DNA of 55,537 bases, from NCBI RefSeq assembly GCF_003337245.1, contig NZ_QPJE01000015.1:1-55537 (forward strand), read 5' to 3'. Shown here piece after piece: positions 40,941 through 49,054 of the stretch (the stretch's first letter is position 1; each line of letters begins with the position of its first letter). A model generated the notes under the pieces. The model was not told the origin of the DNA. It did no database searches and saw only the letters and a list, made by a program, of their open reading frames with translations. Source of the stretch: Halanaerobium sp. MA284_MarDTE_T2. Its GTDB lineage: Bacteria; Bacillota; Halanaerobiia; Halanaerobiales; Halanaerobiaceae. The position numbers were made by a program, and so were the translations under genes.

Positions 40941-41502
40941 AATCAACCACCCATTCCTCTTTTAGCTCCCAACTTATTGCAACTTTTTGATCTGAAAGCT
41001 CTATATTTGGGTCAAATAGTCTTTTCCAACTTGAAGTCATTTCTTTTTTTAATCTTGGATAAAAATTCTGTAAATAAATATCTGATTCAACATTAATATT
41101 GTACTTTTTAAGTTTTTCCTTAAATATTCTTCTATCATCCCTATCTTTTGGTAAATATAGATAATTAACAATATAATCCCATTTCAACATATCAAAGATC
41201 ATTATTTGATCTTTGGGTATTTCAAGCTCAAAAAAAACCATACCCTCAGCTGCAGGAAGTTTAAGTTCCTCCTCGACACTTAGCCAGATAGGATATTTAA
41301 CTTCTGCTGGAATTTTCATTCTTTTAGAAGCCTCATGACGCAGCCATTTATATACATTAAGATAAATATCAGCACAGTCATCTAGCTTTTTTCTTATATA
41401 TCTTTCTTTTACTCTATAAACTCCTTTTTCTTTAATTATTTTAAGCACATTTTTATGCTGCCTGCTCCAGACTCTAGCCTTAAGCTCTCCGTTTTCGCTC
41501 AT
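40924..41502 (-). CDS. DUF3841 family protein (copy 1)
   Basis: A paralogue of the following gene, about 192 residues. It shares WSRQHKNVLKIIKEKGVYRV, RYIRKKLDDCADIYL, VKYPIWLSVEEE, and SWELKEEWV, in the same order. The start is taken as ATG 41502 by alignment with copy 2; a GTG at 41523 with AAGG upstream is possible and adds seven residues. Function unknown: predicted soluble and cytoplasmic. The neighbours (nitroreductase upstream, IS/ackA scar downstream) give no clear clue. Confidence 0.72.
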   Translation of the reverse strand: MSENGELKARVWSRQHKNVLKIIKEKGVYRVKERYIRKKLDDCADIYLNVYKWLRHEASKRMKIPAEVKYPIWLSVEEELKLPAAEGMVFFELEIPKDQIMIFDMLKWDYIVNYLYLPKDRDDRRIFKEKLKKYNINVESDIYLQNFYPRLKKEMTSSWKRLFDPNIELSDQKVAISWELKEEWVVDYEYKS

Positions 41503-41626
41503 TATTTTTTCCACAGTTATCACCCAGCCTTATTCTTGAAAAGTTTAATCAGTTTAAAAAATCTTAATTAAAAAGCACTCTGGATCTTTTATTATTTATT
41601 GTTCCAATAATTTTATAAATCTAAAA

Positions 41627-42448
41627 TTATTTCCAGCTAATATCAACTTGTTCACGGGGAACCGTTCTAAAGTATTTTACATCCGGATAACCAATAACCA
41701 AGGCTGTTACTATTTCTTTATTATTTTTAATTCTGAGAAATTTTCTGACTTCTTCTTTATTTTTAGCTCCTCTTAAAGTAAAACCACTAAATAAAACACC
41801 TAAATCTAAAGCATTAGCCATTAATTCCATATTAGAAGCAGCCAAAGAACCATTAATATTAGAGCTAGCTGAAATAACAATTACGATTGGAGCGTTAAAA
41901 AATAAACGGTCATTATGTACAGATTCGTTTTGATAATTTTGATACATCTGTATCCACATTTCAGCATATTTTTTAAATTTCATCGTCTCTGGGTTCAGGT
42001 TATTAAGTATTGATCTGCCTTTTTCATTTAAATTTTTCAATATTAGTTCTCTAAATTCATCTATTTTATCCTTCACTACGGTAAAAGAGACATCCTGCTG
42101 ATTGCTGCCAGTTGGTGTATAACGTCCTGCTTCTATAATTTTCATTATTTTCTTTTCCTCTACATCTATTTCTTTAAATTGTCTAATAGACCTCCTAAAT
42201 TTTATAAAATTGAGTAGATTATCTGCAGGTATTGAAAATTCTTCTTCATTATATTCTTTTACTTCGCTCATATTATATTCAGAAGTTGAAACTGCATTTG
42301 CGGGACAGATGGCAATACAGTGTCCACACTTAAAGCAGTTTTCGTTTTTCATTTGGGCCCTTTCTTCAACCATTATGATATCATTTGCTAAACAGTCATC
42401 AATACATTTAGTACAGCCAATACATTTTTCTGAATCAACTTTCATCAT
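41627..42448 (-). CDS. Ferredoxin-domain nitroreductase family protein
   Basis: A 273-residue fusion. Residues 1-60 hold two 4Fe-4S motifs (CIGCTKCIDDC and CFKCGHCIAICP), and the rest is an FMN-binding nitroreductase fold beginning NFIKFRRSIRQFKE and ending with TALVIGYPDVKY. Such proteins move electrons from ferredoxin-like clusters to FMN and an unknown acceptor. The start is ATG 42448 (a second ATG is adjacent), after AGGAG. It is probably monocistronic. Physiological substrate is unknown. Confidence 0.85.
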   Translation of the reverse strand: MMKVDSEKCIGCTKCIDDCLANDIIMVEERAQMKNENCFKCGHCIAICPANAVSTSEYNMSEVKEYNEEEFSIPADNLLNFIKFRRSIRQFKEIDVEEKKIMKIIEAGRYTPTGSNQQDVSFTVVKDKIDEFRELILKNLNEKGRSILNNLNPETMKFKKYAEMWIQMYQNYQNESVHNDRLFFNAPIVIVISASSNINGSLAASNMELMANALDLGVLFSGFTLRGAKNKEEVRKFLRIKNNKEIVTALVIGYPDVKYFRTVPREQVDISWK

Positions 42449-42747
42449 TTAGAAATCACTCCTAGTATTTTTATAATTTTAAGTTAATTTACTTCTTTGT
42501 GTAATTATACATTTTTTAGAAAATTTAACAGTACAGGCTTTTTTACTTCAGGTGAGCGCTTTGTATTTTTACTAATTGCTATTTTCCTTTCTAGTTATTA
42601 TTTTGAAGGAAGAAAGCAAACATGTCAAGTTAGCTGACACAATTTAAATTGATATAAAAACTTTTGGAAATCTCTTTGACGGGCTTAGAAACATTATAAT
42701 ATTTTGTTCTATTATACTCAAATGTTAGGATCTACCCCTTAAAACAC
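42449..42747. other. Intergenic region between nitroreductase and tRNA-Ser
   Basis: No confident gene. A plus-strand open stretch near 42500-42640 (containing GERFVFLLIAIFL) is hydrophobic but has no start or RBS. TGTCA/TGACA at about 42622-42640 makes a small hairpin. Confidence 0.35.
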
Positions 42748-42773
42748 AAAAAACCCGCCTCTCGGCAGGTTTC
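42748..42773 (-). terminator. Terminator of tRNA-Ser
   Basis: On the minus strand AAACCTGCC and GGCGGGTTT pair around GAGA and are followed by a T-run, 31 bases after the tRNA CCA end. Confidence 0.8.
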
Positions 42774-42803
42774 TTAAAATGGGCATCAGCCCTTAATATT
42801 CAA

Positions 42804-42891
42804 TGGCGGAGGGACAGGGACTCGAACCCTGACACCTTTCGGCTTCACCGGATTTCAAGTCCGGCTCCTTAGCCAATTCGGACATCCCTCC
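42804..42891 (-). tRNA. tRNA-Ser (UGA)
   Basis: A full cloverleaf of 88 bases with encoded CCA. The acceptor pairs GGAGGGA with TCCCTCC, the anticodon stem CCGGA/TCCGG carries loop CTTGAAA, so the anticodon is TGA. A long variable arm, as in serine tRNAs, precedes the T-arm GGTTCGAGTCC. It is a single gene, not in a tRNA cluster. Confidence 0.95.
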
Positions 42892-43039
42892 ACTTTTGTC
42901 ACAAATTATATTCTACTATATTAATTCAATACTGTCAAGAGTTAAACCATTTTTTTCTGCACGTATAAATTGCAAGTTGCAGTGCACGGTTTTATTATTT
43001 TTTAACTCTTAACTTTATAACCAATTTTAAATAAATATA

Positions 43040-43132
43040 TTACACTCCAACCAGAATCCCTCTTACCATACCTCCAATCATAAATCCAAGACTGAGTTCA
43101 ATATAAGAAAAAGGGGCCAGCAAAAAATCCAT
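43040..43132 (-). pseudogene. Possible ABC-2 permease fragment
   Basis: A 30-codon frame on the minus strand reads DFLLAPFSYIELSLGFMIGG then MVRGILVGV and stops. It resembles an internal segment of ABC-2 type export permeases. There is no RBS and nothing of the gene on either side, so it is at best a remnant left between tRNA-Ser and the glycerate dehydrogenase gene. Confidence 0.35.
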
Positions 43133-43149
43133 AATTATACCATCTCACT

Positions 43150-44115
43150 TTATAGATTAACTTGATGTTCCACTTTATTCCCTGCAAAAAAATCGATCAA
43201 ATTTTGTGCTGCAATCTCAGCCATTTTATTTCTTGTCTCAGTAGTAGCACTTGCTGTGTGAGGTGTCAAAACAACATTATTCATCTTCAGCAGTTCAGGA
43301 TGTACTGCAGGTTCATCTTCAAATACATCTAAAGCTGCTCCAGCAATTTCTCCTTTTTTAAGTGCTTTTACCAGTTCACTTTCATTAATAATTGGTCCTC
43401 TTGCTGTATTAATTATAACAGCCGTATTTTTCATCAATTTAAATTCATTTTTCCCTATTAAATGATGAGTTTCATCATTCAATAAGGCATTAATAGTTAT
43501 AAAATCTGACCTTTCGAGAAGTTCATCCAGTTTATAGTATGTTACATTAAGTTCTTTTTCCTCTTTATCTGAAAGTGGACTGCGTTTATTATAATAAACT
43601 TCCATACCAAATCCTTCTGCACGTCTGGCAACTGCTCTACCTATTCTTCCCAGACCAATTATACCCAGCTTTTTTCCATAAATATCTTTACCCAGCAGCA
43701 GTTTCGGCGCCCAGCCTTTATATTTTTTATCTCTTACAAATTTATCAGATTCTACAATACGCCTGGATACTGCCATCAGAAGTGCCCAGGTCATGTCAGC
43801 AGTTGTTTCTGTAAGAACACCAGGTGTATTTGTAACAACAATATCATTTTTGCTGGCATAATCAATATCTATATTGTTATATCCAACTGCATAATTGGAA
43901 ATTATTTTTAAATTAGGATTGCTGGCTATAATTTCTTTATCTATTGTATCGGTTAACAGAGATAAAAGTCCGTCACATCTGTCCATATTTTCTATAATTT
44001 CTTTTTTGGTCAGTACTCGGTCTTCCTCATTAACTTTAATATCAAATTTTTCTTTCAGCATATTGAGACCTATGTCAGGTATTTTTCTTGTAATATAAAT
44101 TTTTTTCTTCAGCAT
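43150..44115 (-). CDS. gyaR: D-glycerate dehydrogenase / hydroxypyruvate reductase
   Basis: D-2-hydroxyacid dehydrogenase of 321 residues interconverting glyoxylate/hydroxypyruvate and glycolate/D-glycerate with NAD(P)H. The nucleotide site is LGIIGLGRIGRAVARRA. Catalytic Arg is in NTARGPIINE, Glu in DVFEDEPAVHP, and His in LTPHTASAT. ATG 44115 follows AGGGAGG. A glycerate kinase gene at 46736 suggests D-glycerate metabolism, though they are not in one operon. Confidence 0.85.
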   Translation of the reverse strand: MLKKKIYITRKIPDIGLNMLKEKFDIKVNEEDRVLTKKEIIENMDRCDGLLSLLTDTIDKEIIASNPNLKIISNYAVGYNNIDIDYASKNDIVVTNTPGVLTETTADMTWALLMAVSRRIVESDKFVRDKKYKGWAPKLLLGKDIYGKKLGIIGLGRIGRAVARRAEGFGMEVYYNKRSPLSDKEEKELNVTYYKLDELLERSDFITINALLNDETHHLIGKNEFKLMKNTAVIINTARGPIINESELVKALKKGEIAGAALDVFEDEPAVHPELLKMNNVVLTPHTASATTETRNKMAEIAAQNLIDFFAGNKVEHQVNL

Positions 44116-44385
44116 AAAATTTCCTCCCTAATCAGTATATATTCAATAAAACAGATAGTTTCTTTATTCATTATATCAAAGGTAGTACAATAATTCTTCC
44201 TTTTTAAATAATTTTTAAATATTCCTGCAAAATAAAGGATTTTTCAAAAAAATCTTTAAATATATTACTGTAGAAAGTAAATAAGATTAGTTAACAACAA
44301 ATTATTTTCTTTATTTACTCAGACTGGAAAATTTAATTATTTTTAGAATATAGCTGTATTTATATACAAAAGAGGAGGAAGAAAA

Positions 44386-44940
44386 ATGGTTGACACTATA
44401 GGTCTGCTGGAATTTAAAAGAATTGCCTCAGGTATTGAAGCCTGTAATCAAATGATTAAAGCTGCAGATATTGAACTCCTTAATGCCAGATACATCTGTC
44501 CTGGAAAATATATTGTTTTAATTGCTGGTGATGTAAGTGCTGTTAAATCATCTATTAATGCCGGTCTTAATATAGGGAAGAACGATGTAATAAAAGAACT
44601 AACCATTCCTAAAGTAAGCAAACAGCTAATTGATTTAATCCAGCATAAAAAGAGTAAACCAGAAAATTTTATAGCTCTCGGAGTTTTAGAATATTCAAGT
44701 ATTGCTGCAGGTATAATTGCTGCTGATGCTGCAGTAAAAGCAGCAGAAGTAGAGCTGGTAAAAGTAGTACTGGGTATGGCAACCGGAGGTAAGTCTTTAA
44801 TCATATTTACAGGCAGTATTGAAGCCTGTAAACAGGGATTAAATACAGCTGAATCAGCTAATAAAGATAATCAAAAATATTTATTGGGTAAAAAATTGAT
44901 CTCTTCACCAGAAAAACCTCTAATTGATTCTCTCGTATAA
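44386..44940 (+). CDS. PduT-like tandem BMC-domain microcompartment shell protein
   Basis: A 184-residue protein with two BMC domains (about 1-85 and 95-170), the BMC-T trimer type. It follows PduT of the propanediol-utilisation shell: IGLLEFKRIASGIEACNQM, then Cys38 in RYICPGKYIVLIAGDV, the position that in PduT binds a 4Fe-4S cluster in the central pore. The second domain has ALGVLEYSSIAAGIIAAD and GGKSLIIFTGSIEACKQGL. AGAGGAGG precedes the ATG; a strong terminator follows. No other microcompartment gene lies in the window, so it is an orphan. It may serve a compartment encoded elsewhere, or carry electrons by itself. Confidence 0.88.
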   Translation: MVDTIGLLEFKRIASGIEACNQMIKAADIELLNARYICPGKYIVLIAGDVSAVKSSINAGLNIGKNDVIKELTIPKVSKQLIDLIQHKKSKPENFIALGVLEYSSIAAGIIAADAAVKAAEVELVKVVLGMATGGKSLIIFTGSIEACKQGLNTAESANKDNQKYLLGKKLISSPEKPLIDSLV

Positions 44941-44995
44941 TTTGACTTATAATCTGATTATATAATAATCAGTTGAAAATCATTTTTGAAACAGA

Positions 44996-45036
44996 AAGAC
45001 CACAGTTAGGTTTAAAAGCTTAACTGTGGTCTTCTT
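44996..45036. terminator. Terminator after the PduT-like gene
   Basis: AAGACCACAGTTA (44996-45008) pairs with TAACTGTGGTCTT (45021-45033) in a 13-bp stem, followed by CTTT. It lies between convergent genes and may act both ways. Confidence 0.8.
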
Positions 45037-45148
45037 TAATTATTTTATTATTATCTTATTTTTTAAACTTTTATCGACTTATTTGAATCAAAATTTATCT
45101 AACCCATCTAAAAAAATTTTTCTAAATCTGCGATTTATTGAAAAAGCA

Positions 45149-45673
45149 TTACTTCTTAATTTCAATACCTCTATCTAAAAGTATTTCTGCTGTCCACATT
45201 GCTGATTTACCGGTTACATCCGGACACTGATCTTCATGTGCTCCTGCTTCTTCAAATTTTCTGAAATCATCCTGATCCCAGAGATCAAAACTTCTTCCCA
45301 TCTTTTTCGACTGAACATCATTACAAATTACACTTCCAAATTCATCAATAAATTTTTCCCTCAATTTTTTTGCAATTTTAGAAGAACCGGTCCACCCATC
45401 TGCACTACTTTTTCCAAACTCTTCTCTGCTGCGGCCAAAAAAACATCCTAATGCTGCCATACCGCCAACAAGTCCACCACATGTTCCATCACCACATAGT
45501 GCTCCTCCGCCAGCAAGTGTGTGATTGGCTTTAATCACCTCATCATCAATTCCATCAAAATAATCCTGCAGTGCAGCTAAAACTGCCTGGGGACAAAAAC
45601 CATAATCTGCTTCATATTCATAAGCTCTTTTATAAATACTGTCCAGCAATTCTTTACGTTCTGAATTTTCCAT
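45149..45673 (-). CDS. C_GCAxxG_C_C family redox protein
   Basis: A 174-residue member of the C-GCAxxG-C-C family, putative redox proteins of unknown role found widely in anaerobes. Cysteines occur at Cys27 (FCPQAVLAAL), Cys60 and Cys65 (GGGALCGDGTCGGLVGG) and Cys77 (LGCFFG), in the family spacing. ATG at 45673, after GGAGGGG, is preferred over the upstream TTG-type start at 45688. It is monocistronic and convergent to the PduT-like gene. Confidence 0.8.
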   Translation of the reverse strand: MENSERKELLDSIYKRAYEYEADYGFCPQAVLAALQDYFDGIDDEVIKANHTLAGGGALCGDGTCGGLVGGMAALGCFFGRSREEFGKSSADGWTGSSKIAKKLREKFIDEFGSVICNDVQSKKMGRSFDLWDQDDFRKFEEAGAHEDQCPDVTGKSAMWTAEILLDRGIEIKK

Positions 45674-45770
45674 AGCTATCCCCTCCAAGTGATTTTATTC
45701 ACTTTTATTATATTACATTATTGAACATATGTCAATAAACATTTAATCTAATATTATATCTGTTTCTAAA

Positions 45771-45804
45771 CAAAAAAAGAGATTCCTCTTTATGAGAAAT
45801 CTCT
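45771..45804 (-). terminator. Terminator of radical SAM gene
   Basis: On the minus strand AGAGATTTCTC and GAGGAATCTCT form a stem with one mismatch, followed by TTTTTTT. Confidence 0.8.
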
Positions 45805-45883
45805 AATACAACATTAATTATACAACCAAAATTCAATTCTATTGATGAATATGTTATACCTATGACTACAGAAAATGGCGTTG

Positions 45884-46612
45884 TTAATATATTTCAATTT
45901 CTATATCTTTAATATCTTTTTTAAAAAATGCCGCAATTTCTTCAATTCTTTTCCTGGAAATCTTTTTAATATCTGAGATTGCACCAGGTCTATCAAGAGT
46001 ATTTAATTGAACTTTTTCTGGATTAATCCTTTTGACAGCTTTTTTAAATAGCTGAAATTCTACTTCATTATCATTAATTCCAGGCACAAGAAAGATTTCC
46101 AGCCATATTTTACCATTCTGCTCTCTTCGCAGGGAAATAATATTTTCAATGACTTCTTTAATATCAATATCCAGGTGTGGTCTATCAATTTTAGCAAAGG
46201 CTTCAACAGAAATCCCATCAAGAGAAGGAACAATTAAATCAAAATCTTTTATTTCTTCTCGAACCTCTCTATTTAAAAGGGTACTGTTTGTCAGCAGTGC
46301 TGTATTATACTGAGAGAAATTATTTTTAATAAACTTTAATATTTTCCCTAGACCACTGTGTAAAGTTGGCTCCCCAGAGCCAGAAAATGTTATATAATCT
46401 AATTCTGGATTTTCTTTTAAATAGCTTGATAATTCTTTTAAAACTTCCCCTGTATCTACATATTCTTTTCTTTCTAAAGTCAGCTCCTTTGTTGGGCCAC
46501 ATTCACAGTAAATACAGTCTAAACTGCATATATTATAGGGAAATAAATCCACTCCAAGTGAGCGCCCCAATCTGCGCGAATTAACTGGACCATATATGTA
46601 TTTATAACTCAT
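45884..46612 (-). CDS. Radical SAM protein
   Basis: A 242-residue radical SAM enzyme. The cluster motif CSLDCIYC gives Cys29, Cys33 and Cys36, with an extra Cys38. TFSGSGEPTLH is the GGE-like SAM-binding segment, and VPSLDGISVEAFAKIDRP and EIFLVPGINDNE follow as in MoaA/PflA-related Fe-S oxidoreductases of the YGPVNSRRLGRSLG N-terminal subgroup. The start is ATG 46612 after AAGGAGA. The reaction is unknown; no substrate protein or peptide gene is adjacent, though a 23-codon ORF precedes it. Confidence 0.85.
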   Translation of the reverse strand: MSYKYIYGPVNSRRLGRSLGVDLFPYNICSLDCIYCECGPTKELTLERKEYVDTGEVLKELSSYLKENPELDYITFSGSGEPTLHSGLGKILKFIKNNFSQYNTALLTNSTLLNREVREEIKDFDLIVPSLDGISVEAFAKIDRPHLDIDIKEVIENIISLRREQNGKIWLEIFLVPGINDNEVEFQLFKKAVKRINPEKVQLNTLDRPGAISDIKKISRKRIEEIAAFFKKDIKDIEIEIY

Positions 46613-46640
46613 TTCTGCCTGTCTCCTTTTTTATGGTTGA

Positions 46641-46712
46641 TTAAGAACCAGCAACAAATTTACAGAATGATATTACTGCCAAATCAACAGCATTAATTTC
46701 TCGCTCCTGCAT
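46641..46712 (-). other. Short ORF between glycerate kinase and radical SAM genes
   Basis: A 23-codon frame (MQEREINAVDLAVISFCKF, then VAGS) on the minus strand lies after the radical SAM RBS in coordinate order, 28 bp upstream of its ATG. It has no good RBS. It could be a gene remnant or chance; a peptide substrate role for the radical SAM enzyme is unsupported. Confidence 0.2.
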
Positions 46713-46735
46713 TGTTATATGAACACTAAATTATG

Positions 46736-47866
46736 TTATTTTCCCAGGAGATAGAGCCTAATTATCTGTTCTGTCAGCTCTTCTAACAAAATATCACCTG
46801 ATTGCATTGCTTCTTCTAAAGTAATTGGACTTTTTAAAATACTAAAAACTGCATCAATTCCAGATTTATTAACTTTTTTATAACCTTCTGCTAAAGAACC
46901 AGCCACAGCAATTACATCGATATTATGTTTTTTTGCTCTAGAAGCTGCACCAGCAGCAGCTTTGCCTGATACAGTCTGGCTATCTATCATTCCTTCTCCA
47001 GTAATTAATAAATCAACATTTTTAAGGTAATTATCAAATCCAACTTTATCTAATACAATTTCTATACCTGATTTAAGTTCAGAATTCAAAAATGTAATTA
47101 AACCTCCACCAAGGCCACCCGCAGCACCAGTACCAGGAATTTTTTGAAGATCAATATTAAATTCTCTTTTAATGAGCCCGGCAAAATGTTTTAGATTTTT
47201 ATCAAGTATTTTAACCATTTCTGCGTCTGCACCTTTTTGAGGTGCATAAACATATGCAGCACCATTTTCCCCATAAAAAGGATTATCAACATCACATGCA
47301 GTTATTACTTCTACTCCTTTTAAAGTTTCTTTTAATTTGCTGAGATCGATTTCTTTAATTTTGCTGAGGTTTTCACCACCGAAAGATATCTCTTCTGCAT
47401 TTTTATCAAAAAAATGAGCCCCTAAAGCCTGGGCCAGCCCCACTCCAGCATCATTGGTTGCACTACCTCCAATAGCAATAATCAACTTTTTCGCTCCCTC
47501 ATTAAGAGCATCTGCTATTAGCTCTCCAGTACCATAAGTTGTAGTAACAAGAGGATTTCTCTCTTCTGGAGAAAGCAGAGTGAGCCCAGAAGCTTCAGCC
47601 ATTTCAATTACAGCAGTCCCATCATCAAGTAGAGCATATTCTGCTTCTATAATCCTTCCCAGAGGGTCATGCACCTTTTTAGAAATTTTTCTACCACCAG
47701 TAAAATCAATCAAAGCCTGGATGGTGCCTTCACCACCATCTGCCAGCGGTATTTTTTGGGTCTCAATATTCATATCAAAATTCTTTATTCCTTTTTCAAC
47801 TGCACTGGCAGCTTCCAGAGCAGTTAAAGATCCTTTAAAAGAATCAGGAGCTATTAAGATTTTCAA
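46736..47866 (-). CDS. glxK: Glycerate kinase
   Basis: GlxK/GarK-type glycerate 2-kinase of 376 residues making 2-phosphoglycerate from D-glycerate and ATP. ILIAPDSFKGSLTALEAASA at the N-terminus, LADGGEGTIQAL, IAIGGSATNDAGVGLAQALG and GTGAAGGLGGGLI are the family motifs, all intact. The start is TTG 47866 with AAGGGTGG upstream. It lies 54 bp after the DUF4438 gene on the same strand, so they may be cotranscribed. With the D-glycerate dehydrogenase at 43150 it can channel glycerate to glycolysis. Confidence 0.9.
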   Translation of the reverse strand: MKILIAPDSFKGSLTALEAASAVEKGIKNFDMNIETQKIPLADGGEGTIQALIDFTGGRKISKKVHDPLGRIIEAEYALLDDGTAVIEMAEASGLTLLSPEERNPLVTTTYGTGELIADALNEGAKKLIIAIGGSATNDAGVGLAQALGAHFFDKNAEEISFGGENLSKIKEIDLSKLKETLKGVEVITACDVDNPFYGENGAAYVYAPQKGADAEMVKILDKNLKHFAGLIKREFNIDLQKIPGTGAAGGLGGGLITFLNSELKSGIEIVLDKVGFDNYLKNVDLLITGEGMIDSQTVSGKAAAGAASRAKKHNIDVIAVAGSLAEGYKKVNKSGIDAVFSILKSPITLEEAMQSGDILLEELTEQIIRLYLLGK

Positions 47867-47920
47867 AATAATACGCCACCCTTCTCCGGTTTTAAAATTA
47901 AATTTTATAAGTTGATCTAA

Positions 47921-48784
47921 TTAATCAAAATAATTAATGAGATTTGCTTCTTTATCAATAAAAGTCTCAATTAAATTATTTTTAGCAGTAAAAAGAGTAG
48001 TCACACCTGGTCCATGTCCCATCTTTATACAATCACTGTGAATTACAACACCAATACTCCCCGCACCACGCTTAAATTCTCTACCATAAGTATTATCACA
48101 ATCTTTTAAATACACAATATCGCCCAGGCGAAGTTTATCAATCTCCAGTTCTCTGATAAGTTCAGTATCACCTGTTGTAATATCATAATCACCTCTGCCG
48201 ACAGAAGAAGATCCTATACCAGATCCCATTATTTCTCCAGGTATTTCTGCAGCAACACCTATTTTTAATTTGCCGTCCTCTTCTTTAATATTCAGCTTTT
48301 TTAATAATGTCGGATCAATATTAAAGACTTTAATCTCTGGATAATCTCTAATCTTTATCCCCTGTCCATATGCCTTAATGAGGATCTCATCACCAATTTT
48401 CATTTTTTCCAGTTCTTCAGCTTCAAAATATATTAGAACATGGTCAATACCACCATGTGTACCGGTAACAAATCCTTCAGCTCCTTCTGCCTTTCCACTT
48501 ACCACCTTTGCCCTATTTCCTATACATGCAAGTGTAGCCAAACCCATATTTTCTGCTCCCTGATTATTATCAACTATCTTCATACTTACACCAGGTTCAA
48601 TATGATCTCCAGCCCAGCCAAAAGCTGGATCTCCAATACTTACATTGTAAGTTATACCACCAGTCGCAGGCAGAATATTCCCCATACCCTCTCTATCAAC
48701 TCTGTAAGGAGATGCTCCTGCTTTTGGATGAGCAATCACTCCCTGTACAGACTGCATAACAAGATTCTTTTCATTAAATTTCAT
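47921..48784 (-). CDS. DUF4438 family protein
   Basis: A 287-residue protein of the DUF4438 family, function unknown. It begins MKFNEKNLVMQSVQGVIAHP and has conserved GDPAFGWAGDHIEPGVS, GFVTGTHGGIDHVL, IGSSSVGRGDYDITTGD and HGPGVTT segments rich in Gly, His and Asp, which could bind metal or substrate. No signal peptide or membrane segment. ATG follows AGGAGGG. Being upstream of glycerate kinase hints at a link to sugar-acid metabolism, by position only. Confidence 0.75.
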   Translation of the reverse strand: MKFNEKNLVMQSVQGVIAHPKAGASPYRVDREGMGNILPATGGITYNVSIGDPAFGWAGDHIEPGVSMKIVDNNQGAENMGLATLACIGNRAKVVSGKAEGAEGFVTGTHGGIDHVLIYFEAEELEKMKIGDEILIKAYGQGIKIRDYPEIKVFNIDPTLLKKLNIKEEDGKLKIGVAAEIPGEIMGSGIGSSSVGRGDYDITTGDTELIRELEIDKLRLGDIVYLKDCDNTYGREFKRGAGSIGVVIHSDCIKMGHGPGVTTLFTAKNNLIETFIDKEANLINYFD

Positions 48785-49054
48785 CTTTTATTCCCTCCTG
48801 TAAAATATTTTTTTGACAGCAGTATTTATCATTCTTTAAAACGATTTTACTTATTTTTTGCTGTTCAAAACAATTCAAAAAAATGAAAGCATAAATATTG
48901 CTGCTTATCTGCAAAAATACAATATAAGTTATCAATTATATTGTATCACAAATACTTAATTCTTTATAATTAAACAAATTTCCTTCCTAAAATAAATTTA
49001 ACTTATTTTTAACTATTTGTAAGTTTTTCCTCTTACTTATTAAAATTACTTCTT

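Noticed and set aside
42500-42640. Plus-strand open frame containing GERFVFLLIAIFL, possible membrane-protein C-terminus.
   Set aside because: No start codon with RBS and no clear family match; hydrophobic codons are expected in AT-rich DNA.
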